From contig NZ_CP061800.1 of NCBI RefSeq assembly GCF_017377395.1, positions 2,914,001 through 2,978,000 of the forward strand: a stretch of 64,000 nt of DNA, written 5' to 3'. Origin of the DNA: Desulfonema magnum (GTDB taxonomy: Bacteria; Desulfobacterota; Desulfobacteria; Desulfobacterales; 4be13). This document shows positions 13,139-21,891 of this stretch, piece after piece. Below the pieces are notes generated by a model, which saw only the letters and a list, made by a program, of their open reading frames with translations, was not told where the DNA came from and searched no databases. The translations under genes were made by a program, and so were the position numbers. Each line of letters opens with the position of its first letter. The first letter of the stretch is position 1.

Positions 13139-13238
13139 AATAAACGCCCATGAAAAAGCCGGGTTTTTCGCCCTTGGTCACGAAAATATTGACAGATAAA
13201 AAACCCGGCTTTTCAAAATATATTTTCACGGTAAAAAA
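13139..13238. repeat. Dispersed palindromic element, family A, copy 4
   Basis: Reverse orientation like copy 2. Its conserved end (TTTTCACGGTAAA) runs directly into the ATG of the AMP-ligase at 13239, so the element forms the whole immediate 5' leader. A hairpin here would sit against the ribosome site, and no clear Shine-Dalgarno is left. Confidence 0.7.
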
Positions 13239-14771
13239 ATGTTTCAACGATTTCTATCCATTGCAAAAGCATATAACACCCGGATTGCTGTGACTAACGA
13301 GCAGTTCCAAGTTACTTACGGAGAGCTTCTTCAGATGGTTGAGGCGCTGCGCCCTCTTTTTGCTGAAAAAAAGAGGGATGGACAAAATATTCTGATTCTT
13401 CTGGCATTGCCGGGGGGGCCTCATTTTACGGCTGTGCAGCTTGCCGCTTTTGCGGAACATGCTGTGGTGGTTCCAATTCCGAACAAGTCCACCACTTATG
13501 AGATGCACAGTTATCTTGGCCTGATACAACCGGATATTGTGGTTGTCGAATCGCCTGAAGCGGCTCGGCAGATTCTGAACCCATTGGCGAAACACATGAC
13601 AATCCTTTCTTTGAAAGAAACTTCAGAAAAAAATGAAGCACACCGCGTTCTGAACTGGGAGGATATCATGAATGGCGGGCCAGGAACCAGGAATCCGATA
13701 AACCCGGGGAATTCAAAATTTCCAGCTGATACCGTGCTTATCCAGTTCACCTCCGGCTCCACAGGCAGGCCCAAAGGAATTCTCATCAGCAATGCAAACC
13801 TGCTGGCCTGCCTGAACAACAATCACGCGTTTTTATCCAGTTTCGCGGGCGAGGATGTCTTCTGCCCCGTTCCTCAGTTTCACGCTTTCGGGGGGGCTGT
13901 GGTATTGGAACATCTGCTTCACGGCTCCCCGGTTCATCTGTCAAACCACTTTCTTCCGGGAAATGATCTGGCCCGGATGCAGCAATATGGCTGTACAGCC
14001 ATTCTGGCCGCTTCCAGCTATTTCAAATTGCTTCTTGAACTGAATATGCTCATGCCGGAACTTCTCCCTGCCCTTGTTTCCGTGACCATTGGCACTGCCC
14101 CTGCGGATCAGGGACTGGTGCGAGATATCCAAAAAAAATTTCCTGATCTCAGGATATATCTGCGTTACGGTCTCACTGAAACTGTGGGCACTGTTACCCG
14201 GCTCACCATTGAACCGGGAGAAAACTTTTCTTTTTCAGGACTTGTGGGATCACCCGTTTCCGGCGTTGAACTGGGTCAGGAACTGACACCTCCGGATCAG
14301 GGAGAAGCTTTGGAAATTCGTGTCAGAAGCGGAGTGGTCGCAGCGGGTCAGCTCTTGGAAAAAAATCTTTGGAAATCCCTGACAGACGCAGACGGCTTTT
14401 TTTCAACAGGAGATATGGGACATCTGGATGCGGAAGGCCGCCTGCATCTGAGGGGGCGCATCAGTTCCTTTCTCAAGCACAAGGGGTTCCGCATAAATCC
14501 TTTTGAGATAGAGACCTTGCTGCGGAATACCCCGGGAATCCGGGAAGCCGTTGTTTTGGGAATTGAGGATTCCTTTTCCGGGCAGCAGATCATCGCCTGT
14601 ATCGAGACGGCTGCGGATGCCAATGCTCCGGATTTGAAACAGCTCAGAAATATCTGTGCCGCCAATCTGTCAGCATACAAGCTTCCGCAGCGCATTGTGA
14701 TCATGGATGCCATTCCCCGAACCCCTGCCGGAAAAGCCGACAGATTTCATCTCAGGTCACTGCTCAGATGA
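13239..14771 (+). CDS. AMP-forming acyl/amino-acid ligase (DltA-like role)
   Basis: 510 residues. Adenylate-forming family motifs: FTSGSTGRPKG near 171-181, YGLTET near 309-314, STGDMGH near 390, and the C-terminal lysine in PAGKADR near 497. It adenylates a carboxylate and loads it on a thiol, either CoA or a carrier-protein arm. The nearest carrier is the ACP domain fused to the FemAB-like protein at 18089-19402; with the MBOAT and SGNH genes this gives all four Dlt-type activities. Acyl-CoA ligases and FemAB proteins are also known companions of PEP-CTERM/exosortase loci, an alternative reading. The substrate is unknown. It is the only gene of this group on the plus strand and converges on the SGNH gene. 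The start is where family N-termini begin; no clear ribosome site. Confidence 0.85.
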   Translation: MFQRFLSIAKAYNTRIAVTNEQFQVTYGELLQMVEALRPLFAEKKRDGQNILILLALPGGPHFTAVQLAAFAEHAVVVPIPNKSTTYEMHSYLGLIQPDIVVVESPEAARQILNPLAKHMTILSLKETSEKNEAHRVLNWEDIMNGGPGTRNPINPGNSKFPADTVLIQFTSGSTGRPKGILISNANLLACLNNNHAFLSSFAGEDVFCPVPQFHAFGGAVVLEHLLHGSPVHLSNHFLPGNDLARMQQYGCTAILAASSYFKLLLELNMLMPELLPALVSVTIGTAPADQGLVRDIQKKFPDLRIYLRYGLTETVGTVTRLTIEPGENFSFSGLVGSPVSGVELGQELTPPDQGEALEIRVRSGVVAAGQLLEKNLWKSLTDADGFFSTGDMGHLDAEGRLHLRGRISSFLKHKGFRINPFEIETLLRNTPGIREAVVLGIEDSFSGQQIIACIETAADANAPDLKQLRNICAANLSAYKLPQRIVIMDAIPRTPAGKADRFHLRSLLR

Positions 14772-14797
14772 TTTTTGAAAAAGTTCGTAGTTCCGCA

Positions 14798-14852
14798 GTT
14801 CGTAGTTCCGCCTTTAGGCGGTGCGACACCGCCTAAAGGCGGAACTACGAAC
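14798..14852. repeat. Perfect 26-bp inverted repeat between convergent genes
   Basis: Arms 14798-14823 and 14827-14852 with a 3-base loop, built on GTTCGTAGTTCCGCC and an inner CGCCTTTAGGCG palindrome. A partial extra unit (GTTCGTAGTTCCGC) precedes it at 14783. The related hairpin at 20381-20435 has the same plan. It may serve as a two-way terminator for 13239-14771 and 14879-16108, but lacks T-runs on the exit sides. Confidence 0.75.
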
Positions 14853-14878
14853 GGATATATTCATTTCTGGAAATCGCC

Positions 14879-16108
14879 TTACCTCATAACCGGGGATGAC
14901 GAGCATTTTTGTCTGACCATCATCATTGAGTTTTGATCCGGCAAATCACTGATCACTTGATCAAGTGCTTTGGCAATAATCTGGTGAGCCGCATAAGTTC
15001 CGTGATATGTATCATGAAAGAGCCTTTCCGTGCCTGAGTAATTTTTGAAAAGGGGTAAGACATCTATGAAATTCACAGACTGGGATTTTAAAACCGAAGC
15101 AAGTTCATTGTATGCCAGATACTGATTTCCTGATAATTCCTCAGCCGTGGGTATCAGCAGGCAGACCAGTTCGATTTTATTTTTCATAACTAACTGTCTT
15201 GTTTTCTTAATCAGTTCTCTGACCAGTGGCAAATTTTCAAGAGGCTGCTGCCTGCTCAGACCCAGTTGTTTCGCCATGACATTTGCTTTTGATTCAAATT
15301 TGGTTTTGAGAATGGATAAGAATGCCAGCATGGGTGTTGATTCCCATATCTGAAATTTTTTGAATTCCTCGTACCGGGCATCATGTTTTTTTAAGTAGTT
15401 AAGCAATTCAGGATTGTCAGGCAAATCATGAAGCATTTCATTTGGCGGAATTTGCAATTGCAACTGACCATTATCCAGAACAAAGCGCGACTTCAGCAGC
15501 GGCATGGATATTTGTTCCCGGGACATCAGCGGGAGGTAGTGGCTGTCAAGGGATCTGGACATATCCGGGCTGATACCCATGACAACCACATCCGGCTGAA
15601 AGCGTCCGATAGCCTCTTCTGTGGCCAGATATACCTGATCCAGTGTGTAGCCTGACGTCGCCAGATTCAGCGTTTCAATCTCCTTATTTTCCAGACACGC
15701 GCTGATGGTCTGATTGTTTTCAATATAGAAAGAAGACCCATGTATCCTTGAATCACCGACAAAGGCAACCCGCCATTTTTTTCGTTGTCCTGGAACAAAT
15801 TCTGTGTTGGAGCGGGAACCGAAACGGTCATGCCGGACTTTCAGATAAGCAGCATTTGCCCGATTGCGCCATCCGCGATGCTCATCCGGTTCAATGTCGA
15901 AATAATCATTGAAGAAATCATGAGTTTGCCTGATTTCCTTCAGAGAAAGATAATTTCTAAAATACCAGGTTTCCGGGATAACAGAGGGCAGAACCGGTGC
16001 CACAAGCATTTCCAGAAACACCAATAATCCGCAGATCAATAAAAATCGTCTGATGTGTCTGAAATAATCATACATTTGTCGCCAAGATATTTTTTTCTCC
16101 TTTCCCAT
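14879..16108 (-). CDS. Membrane-anchored SGNH-type acyltransferase/esterase (AlgJ/DltD-like role)
   Basis: 409 residues; the ATG at 16108 follows AGGAGGGG. A transmembrane anchor (about 20-42) puts the domain in the periplasm. SGNH signatures are visible: block I in FVGDSRIHGS near 114-117 with the catalytic Ser, an Asn in block II (LNLATSGYT), and the DxxH pair as DTYHGT near 366. Known: such proteins partner MBOAT enzymes in alginate acetylation (AlgJ/AlgX) and in teichoic-acid D-alanylation (DltD), taking the acyl group after membrane transfer and placing it on the polymer. Its co-directional MBOAT neighbour at 16599-18038 supports this. The acceptor, probably an exopolysaccharide or envelope polymer, is not known. 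Last of the three-gene minus-strand set. Confidence 0.82.
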   Translation of the reverse strand: MGKEKKISWRQMYDYFRHIRRFLLICGLLVFLEMLVAPVLPSVIPETWYFRNYLSLKEIRQTHDFFNDYFDIEPDEHRGWRNRANAAYLKVRHDRFGSRSNTEFVPGQRKKWRVAFVGDSRIHGSSFYIENNQTISACLENKEIETLNLATSGYTLDQVYLATEEAIGRFQPDVVVMGISPDMSRSLDSHYLPLMSREQISMPLLKSRFVLDNGQLQLQIPPNEMLHDLPDNPELLNYLKKHDARYEEFKKFQIWESTPMLAFLSILKTKFESKANVMAKQLGLSRQQPLENLPLVRELIKKTRQLVMKNKIELVCLLIPTAEELSGNQYLAYNELASVLKSQSVNFIDVLPLFKNYSGTERLFHDTYHGTYAAHQIIAKALDQVISDLPDQNSMMMVRQKCSSSPVMR

Positions 16109-16598
16109 AAAATCCCCTCCTTTTTAAAAGTTCAATATTTTAAGACCGTGTTTGAGAAGTCCCGCAGGTACAGAACATTTGCAGCATAAGTGTCCCGTAC
16201 CCTCCCGGATCCTTCGCAATGCTGTTGACTTAAGAGTCAGCGGGTTTTCCGATATTTTCTCCGGAGTGCGAAAAATGCTTTTTCGCAGGCGCAAAAATAT
16301 AATTTTTGCACTCCGGATCCGTTCGGAATTACCTATGTCAACAGCATTGCAGGTCCTTCGGGGACGGCATATCCGGCGCGACACGAACTGCAAATATGCC
16401 GTCCTTACAGGACTCGGAAACACGGGGCATGCCCGCCTGCTACAAATATACCGTGTCCTCGGGACGTTTCAAACACGCACTAAATTATCAGTTTTAAGTT
16501 TTAAGGGATTTCCCCAAAAATAAAATACCCGGAACGTAGGGTATGTTATTTATTTGGAGTTCCCTAAGTTTCAAGTTTCAAGTTTCAACTTTCGAGTT
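16109..16598. other. Intergenic region: large imperfect inverted element plus hairpin
   Basis: Between the MBOAT and SGNH genes. A roughly 335-bp element (16145-16480) has matching outer ends (GTGTTTGAGAAGTCCCG against inverted CGGGACGTTTCAAACAC) and inner ends around GCAATGCTGTTGAC / GTCAACAGCATTGC. Its right part carries an inverted CTGTAAGGACGGCATATTTG, related to the 52-bp tandem repeats at 21892-22020. A weaker hairpin (ATACCC/GGGTAT) lies at 16525-16544. No gene is supported; open frames here follow the palindrome. Confidence 0.6.
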
Positions 16599-16605
16599 TC
16601 AAAAC
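16567..16605. repeat. Heptanucleotide array overlapping the MBOAT stop codon
   Basis: About five units of AGTTTCA/ACTTTCG/AGTTTCA. The MBOAT frame ends at 16599 inside it, on a TTTTGA made by the repeat. Confidence 0.7.
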
Positions 16606-18038
16606 TGAAAATAGATAAAACTGACAGATTTTTCCCCGAACACAACCATCAGGTAAAGCGTAATATAAAAAAATCCGTACCGGGCAACGCCCGGATAGCG
16701 GAAAAACCGTTTGATATCGTCATTTTTGTAAAGAAGCAGATCAACCAGCAGTAAGGGAGAGACATAAAAAATGATTCTGGCGAACATTTCTGTTGCAGCG
16801 GATGTTACCGCGAAATTTGCAAACAGATGATATATCCACGCTCCGATCTGCTGTATTGAATTGCCCTGAAAGAATATCAGTCCGAACGCTGAAGCATGTA
16901 ACGTAAGTATTACAGACAGAAACCGCAAGACCGCGGCCACAGGCATCGGTCGGGAATGCCGGTGGCGTTTCATTTTGGAAGCCAGAGCTGCATAACCTGC
17001 TAATAAAAGACCATGATATCCGCCCCATAAAATATAATTCCACGCCGCGCCGTGCCACAGTCCCATGATCAGAAAGATAATGATGATCAGCAGCTTATCG
17101 TTAATATGTTTTTTCTTTATTCGCATCAGCGCAAGGGGAAAATACAAGTAATCACGAATCCATGTGGTCAGGCTGATGTGCCATCTGTTCCAGGTTTCCT
17201 GAATATTGGCTGCGAAAAACGGGGAACGGAAATTGACCATGATGTGAAACCCCATGAGTTTGGCCGTGCCTCTGGCAATGTCCGAATACGCGGAAAAATC
17301 GCAGTATAACTGGAACATGAACGCATATACAGACATCAGAATCAGCCCCCCGTCTCCGGCTGACCCGTCCGCTGAAACCGGGGAGCCAATGAAAGTTAAG
17401 ATAACACCCAGGTTGTCAGCAATGAATATTTTTTTGAATAATCCCCAGTAAATCAGGAACAGTCCTTCGGAGATGTCCTCGTGACAAATGGTTCTCGGAC
17501 TGAGTATCTGAGGCAAAAGGTTTTTCGCACGTTCAATGGGACCCGCAACCAGTTGGGGAAAAAACGAAACATAAAGCGCGTAATCTAAAAAATTACGAGT
17601 CGCCGGAACCTGTTTGCGATAAACATCAATGGTGTAGCTCAGGGTCTGAAACGTATAAAATGAAATCCCGACCGGTAAAATAATCTTCCATGTGGGGGAC
17701 TCAAAGTTTATGCCAACCATGGAAAAAAAAGCGATAAAATTTTCGAGAAAAAAGTTAAAGTACTTGAAAAAGAAAAGAACAGACAGGTTCACGCCGACGC
17801 TTATCATTAAAAAACGCTTCCTGTCTGCTTTATTTTCTTGCTGATCAATCTTGATGGCGCATAAGAAATCAGTCAGTGTTGAGACCATGATCAGGCTTAA
17901 AAATCGCCAGTCCCAGAATCCATAAAAAACATAGCTGGCTGCCAGCAGCATCCGGTTTTGCCTTTTGTGACTCAGGGATAAATACAACACATAAACAATG
18001 ATAAAAAAAAAGGCGAACCTGAACGAATTAAAATTCAT
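16599..18038 (-). CDS. MBOAT family O-acyltransferase (AlgI/DltB-like)
   Basis: 479 residues, strongly hydrophobic, with about ten membrane segments. AlgI-family blocks are present: FFPQLVAGPIERA, WNRWHISLTTWIRDYLYFPL, and the catalytic His in GLWHGAAWNYILWGGYHG near residue 328. It moves an acyl group from a cytoplasmic donor across the inner membrane, normally handing it to an SGNH partner such as the next gene (14879-16108). The carrier upstream is an ACP domain (18089-19402), 50 bases away and transcribed first; this favours a carrier-bound donor as in DltB rather than acetyl-CoA, an inference. The C-terminus runs into a heptanucleotide array, so the last few residues may not be ancestral. 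The ATG at 18038 has only a weak AGG site. Confidence 0.9.
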   Translation of the reverse strand: MNFNSFRFAFFFIIVYVLYLSLSHKRQNRMLLAASYVFYGFWDWRFLSLIMVSTLTDFLCAIKIDQQENKADRKRFLMISVGVNLSVLFFFKYFNFFLENFIAFFSMVGINFESPTWKIILPVGISFYTFQTLSYTIDVYRKQVPATRNFLDYALYVSFFPQLVAGPIERAKNLLPQILSPRTICHEDISEGLFLIYWGLFKKIFIADNLGVILTFIGSPVSADGSAGDGGLILMSVYAFMFQLYCDFSAYSDIARGTAKLMGFHIMVNFRSPFFAANIQETWNRWHISLTTWIRDYLYFPLALMRIKKKHINDKLLIIIIFLIMGLWHGAAWNYILWGGYHGLLLAGYAALASKMKRHRHSRPMPVAAVLRFLSVILTLHASAFGLIFFQGNSIQQIGAWIYHLFANFAVTSAATEMFARIIFYVSPLLLVDLLLYKNDDIKRFFRYPGVARYGFFYITLYLMVVFGEKSVSFIYFQF

Positions 18039-18088
18039 GTCGAGCCTGTTTGAAGTTTAGGGTTGATAAAATTATAATAATCTGAATA

Positions 18089-19402
18089 TTATAAATTTAT
18101 TTTGTGTTTTACCAGTTCAGCCATGGCCGGAACATTGTTGAAATTGTCGCTGGTCATATCCTGAACTTCAATCTCAATGTCAAAGGTCTCCTGAAGAATC
18201 CTGACCACACTGATGAGACTGAGCGAATCAATCAGGCCGCCGTCAATCAGGGACAGGTCGGATATATTCGAGGTTTCCAAAACGTCGGAGGATTGCGTTT
18301 CTTTTATAAATTCAGTTACGATTGCTTCAACCTTCAGCCTGACCTCTTCTTCCCCGACAGCCTCATGCCCGGGCAGTTCCAAGCCGGGAAGCACATGGCC
18401 CAGGCCCCGCCGATAATCTGTTACATCTAACCCGTCCGAGTATCCCGGGGGCGTGGCGACAAAGTTGCCTGCGAGATGGTATTCATCGCCGCCCATGCCC
18501 CGCTTAAAGCTGGTGATGCCCGGGAGATTCTCCGGGTCTATGCCGCCAAGATCGAGCCATCGGCATTTTTGTTCCTGGAAATGGAGAATGAGCTGCCAGT
18601 TGAGGAAATTATAAGCTCGAAATTTGGCTGCCTGAGGATCGCTCCAGGATACCAGGCAATGACTTGTGGAGGCATAATTTATCAAAATCATGGCAGCGAT
18701 TCGCTTTCCGTCTTTAACGACAAACACCACGGACATCACTGATTTTGCCTCGTTCCAAAGTTCCTGAACCAGTTCCGAAGATGGCCAGGAAATGCCTTTT
18801 TCAATTGTAGCCTGTTTGTATTTTTCCAAGAAAAAATCAAAGTCCTGTCCGGAATGACATACCTCTGTTCTGAGGCCGTACTTTTCAATCTTTCGTAAGG
18901 ATTTTTTCCAGTCTCTTTTCATTTTTTTATGTATGACTTTGGAATCCTGGCTCAGGTCTATGCGGATGGATCTCCACAGGGGTTCATCAGACAGCTTGAA
19001 CTCTGCCTCCTCAGCCCAGTTTTTGGGCAAATCAGAAGGCACCAGACAAGGGGTCAGGTGGAGAATCATGTGCTTTCCGTCAACCCAGTGACTGCGCAGA
19101 AATTCAATGGCATTGACAGCGTCCTGAGTAAAAGATTGTCCATTTTTTTCTATAAACATGGGGCCGTGCTGCATTCTGGCCACCCAGCCAATGACAGGAA
19201 TCTCTTTGACCAAAGTTTGGGTCATGGCTATTGGCTGATCTTTGGTGATGATCACCTGCCGCACTGGTTCCCATTCAATGCACTTATTTACACTTTCTCC
19301 GTATTCCCAAGTCTGTTGAAGATCAGCCTTCCGACACTGTCCCATTAACCGATTCCATTCTGCTTTGTCATTGATGGTAATCAGATCAAAATTGTAGTCC
19401 AT
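18089..19402 (-). CDS. FemAB/GNAT-like transferase fused to an acyl carrier protein
   Basis: 437 residues; the ATG at 19402 follows AAAAGGGAG. Residues 1 to about 340 resemble the FemAB/peptidoglycan-bridge transferase fold (double GNAT), including the late motif ITSFKRGMGGDEYHL typical of the family. Residues about 355-437 are an acyl carrier domain with the phosphopantetheine Ser in IDSLSLIS (Ser393). FemAB proteins normally take amino acids from aminoacyl-tRNA; a covalently attached carrier suggests that here the donor is a carrier-bound acyl or aminoacyl group supplied by the AMP-ligase at 13239-14771. FemAB homologues are also known in PEP-CTERM loci. The order transferase-ACP, MBOAT, SGNH implies cytoplasmic loading followed by membrane transfer. 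Reaction and acceptor are unproven. Confidence 0.85.
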   Translation of the reverse strand: MDYNFDLITINDKAEWNRLMGQCRKADLQQTWEYGESVNKCIEWEPVRQVIITKDQPIAMTQTLVKEIPVIGWVARMQHGPMFIEKNGQSFTQDAVNAIEFLRSHWVDGKHMILHLTPCLVPSDLPKNWAEEAEFKLSDEPLWRSIRIDLSQDSKVIHKKMKRDWKKSLRKIEKYGLRTEVCHSGQDFDFFLEKYKQATIEKGISWPSSELVQELWNEAKSVMSVVFVVKDGKRIAAMILINYASTSHCLVSWSDPQAAKFRAYNFLNWQLILHFQEQKCRWLDLGGIDPENLPGITSFKRGMGGDEYHLAGNFVATPPGYSDGLDVTDYRRGLGHVLPGLELPGHEAVGEEEVRLKVEAIVTEFIKETQSSDVLETSNISDLSLIDGGLIDSLSLISVVRILQETFDIEIEVQDMTSDNFNNVPAMAELVKHKINL

Positions 19403-20281
19403 AAGCTCCCTTTTCTTCTGATTTAAATTTTAGTTCCTGAACAACTGCTACATGACCAAATATGTTCTGACGGATGAAAGACCGCCGAGGTTTTGAAAGC
19501 CTCGGCGGTCTGACATTCGGATCACCCGCCAGAATTAATTGGATCATGTAGCAAATTGGTTTTTCGCATTCCTTAATAAGTATTAATGTCCAAAAAAGGT
19601 TATCAGGGACATTTTTTTTATGCAGATTTTGCAGGATTGGAAAAAAAGAATCCGTGAAATCCGTAAAATCCGAGTTAATCTGTGGTTCAGATGTTAAATT
19701 TACAGACTGCCCCGATTTACTTTTTCACCTCCCAAATGCACTTTTTTTCCCAGAAAATACTTCCGCTACCCCATTGACTTATCAATTTATTTTATGAAAT
19801 AATAAAAAAAATAATTTAAAAAAAATACCAGCACCAAATTTTTATGTCAATAAATTTGATATGCTGGATGTTCTCTGAGAGAGCAAACCCATGCTGTCTG
19901 AATCACTTATTTTTATCTGCCCGCTTTTTGTGCCGCATCTGTCAGGGGCATTCACGACACGGCGTTCCCTGAGCCTGTCGAAGGGGGAAACAGCATCGGG
20001 CAAAAACATAACAGCAAAAAGTGATATTTTCATACGGCCCAGAGCAACCTTATCTGTTTTTTGTCATTTGTCCAATGAGTTCCAAACAAAATGGGAAAGT
20101 TTGTTCAGATGTTGCTTCTGTTTTCTCTGTCTTGCGTTTATGTTATATTATCTTATCTTATATACAAAAACAGAGAACTTTCTTACATGCCGACTAAAAA
20201 AAATTGGGGAACTCCGAATGAATAATATGTCAATGTAGTGGCTGACCACATTGATTCCGGAACTGCACAAATTGATTGGCA

Positions 20282-20335
20282 GGGTGGAGCGAAGCGGAAC
20301 CCAACACACAAGGTGGGTTCCGCTTCGCTCCACCC
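20282..20335. repeat. 22-bp inverted repeat (GGTGGAGCGAAGCGGAACCC type)
   Basis: Arms 20282-20303 and 20314-20335 are perfect inverse copies, flanked by an AGGGTGG/CCACCCT extension. Words of this kind (CGAAGCGGAACCC) are frequent dispersed hairpins in bacterial genomes. Non-coding. Confidence 0.75.
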
Positions 20336-20380
20336 ACCCTACATTTTTATCGGGTGTATTATTTGTTTCGAGTTCCCTAA

Positions 20381-20435
20381 GTTCGCAGTTCCGCGTTCAG
20401 GCGGTGTCACACCGCCTGAACGCGGAACTGCGAAC
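20381..20435. repeat. Near-perfect 55-bp palindrome upstream of the flavoprotein gene
   Basis: Arms 20381-20407 and 20409-20435, 27 bp each, separated by one base. Same architecture as 14798-14852 (GTTCGxAGTTCCGC, inner GGCGGTG/CACCGCC) but with different inner bases changed in both arms together, so pairing is conserved. Confidence 0.75.
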
Positions 20436-20486
20436 TGGAGATGAATAGGATATTCACTGAAAACAAACAATGAAGAGGAGCTATTT

Positions 20487-21821
20487 ATGGATTTTTTGGT
20501 AATAGGCGGGGACGCGGCAGGTATGAGCGCAGCGAGCAGGGCAAAACGGAACAAACCGGATTTGAATGTTACAGTTCTGGAAAGGTCAACGGATGTCTCT
20601 TACAGTGCCTGCGGGATGCCGTACAATATCGCGGACCCGGCCAGGGAAATTGATGATCTTGTGGTAAGACATGCGAAGGTTTTCAGGGAAAACCAGAACA
20701 TCAATGTGCTGACAGGACATTGCGCGGAAACGATTGACCCTGCTGACAGAACCGTAAGCGGTGTGTCTTCGGAGGGAAAGGCATTTAAGCTTCCATATGA
20801 CAAATTATTAATTGCCACAGGAGCCTCCCCGATTATACCGGATATTCCGGGAACGGACCTGCCCGGAGTGATGGCACTTAAATTCCTTGAAGATGGCAGA
20901 AAAATAAAGGGGTTTTTAAATCATGTGAAAAAAGTTGTTATAATAGGTATGGGATATATTGCCCTTGAAATGTGCGAGGCCCTGCGCTCCAGAAATATAG
21001 ACGTTGACATGGTCAAACCCCGGCCTGTTTTTTTACCGTGGATGGAACAAAATATGGCCCAGGTGGTCAGGGAAGAAATTCAATCTCACGGTGTCCGTCT
21101 TTATCCAGGACATTCCGTTGAAAGAATTGAGAAATCAGCCGGCGGTCTTAAAGTGGTTTGTCCTGAACTTACACTGGAAGGAGACATGGTTCTGCTTGCC
21201 ATTGGTGTGACACCCAACAGCGCACTTGCCGCGGAGGCTGGTCTTAAAACAGGGGTAAAAAAGGCCATTGCCACAGATAACAGACTTTGCACATCAGATA
21301 AAAATATTTTTGCAGCAGGAGACTGCGCGGACGCTCTGCATCTGGTCACGGGTCAGAAAACATGGATTCCCCTGGCATTAAGAGCGAACAGAGCAGGCTG
21401 GGCCGTGGCAGACAATGTTTGCGGCAGAGATGTTCAGTTACAGGGAATAGTCGGAACAGCGGTTTTCAAAGTGTTTGATTTTGAAGTGGCCCGCGCAGGT
21501 CTGAACGCGGAAGAGGCCGCGGCAGCCGGTTTTGAACCTGCCGAGGTGATGATTCGGACAAGCTCCCGCGCCCATGCCCATCCGGGAGCCTCCAAAATCT
21601 GGGTGTATATGACAGGGGATAAAAAATCAGGCCGTCTTCTTGGTGTTCAGATGGTCGGCAGAGAAGGTGCCGCACATCGGATAAATGCCCCGGCAGTTGC
21701 GCTTCACTCTGAAATGACTGTTGAACAGTTTGCCCAGTCTGATTTGGCATATGCGCCGCCTTTTGGGCCGGTCTGGGACCCGTTGCTTACAGCCGCAAAT
21801 CAGCTTCTTAAAAAAATGTGA
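20487..21821 (+). CDS. CoA-disulfide reductase-like FAD/NAD(P) oxidoreductase
   Basis: 444 residues; the ATG at 20487 has a GAGGAG site 7 bases upstream. FAD-binding GGDAAGMSAA at 7-16, the single redox Cys42 in YSACGMPYN (the pattern of CoA-disulfide reductases and single-Cys NADH oxidases), the NAD(P)-binding GMGYIALEMCEAL near 155, and the second FAD motif IFAAGDCAD near 275. The C-terminal dimer domain is present; the rhodanese domain found in some relatives is absent. It would reduce CoA or related disulfides, persulfides or oxygen with NAD(P)H in the cytoplasm. In a sulfate reducer a role in redox or sulfane-sulfur balance is plausible, but the substrate cannot be read from sequence. 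It stands alone between repeat-filled gaps. Confidence 0.9.
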   Translation: MDFLVIGGDAAGMSAASRAKRNKPDLNVTVLERSTDVSYSACGMPYNIADPAREIDDLVVRHAKVFRENQNINVLTGHCAETIDPADRTVSGVSSEGKAFKLPYDKLLIATGASPIIPDIPGTDLPGVMALKFLEDGRKIKGFLNHVKKVVIIGMGYIALEMCEALRSRNIDVDMVKPRPVFLPWMEQNMAQVVREEIQSHGVRLYPGHSVERIEKSAGGLKVVCPELTLEGDMVLLAIGVTPNSALAAEAGLKTGVKKAIATDNRLCTSDKNIFAAGDCADALHLVTGQKTWIPLALRANRAGWAVADNVCGRDVQLQGIVGTAVFKVFDFEVARAGLNAEEAAAAGFEPAEVMIRTSSRAHAHPGASKIWVYMTGDKKSGRLLGVQMVGREGAAHRINAPAVALHSEMTVEQFAQSDLAYAPPFGPVWDPLLTAANQLLKKM

Positions 21822-21891
21822 CGGGTTACAAAACTCTGAACCACGGATTTGCACGGATTGCTCTGATTATAACGGATTTAGGGTGAGCCGA

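Larger units (their letters stand above)
19403..20486. other. Divergent intergenic region with several hairpins
   Basis: Upstream of both the FemAB-ACP gene and the flavoprotein. A perfect 12-bp hairpin (AGACCGCCGAGG, arms 19480-19491 and 19501-19512) lies inside a looser inverted pair GCTACATGACC / GGATCATGTAGC (19448-19458, 19541-19552). The long hairpins at 20282-20335 and 20381-20435 are listed apart. No gene is supported; one 115-codon frame at 19891-20238 has no protein-like features. Confidence 0.55.

Noticed and set aside
16152..16523. 123-codon plus-strand frame between SGNH and MBOAT genes
   Set aside because: Falls inside the large inverted element and has no domain-like sequence.
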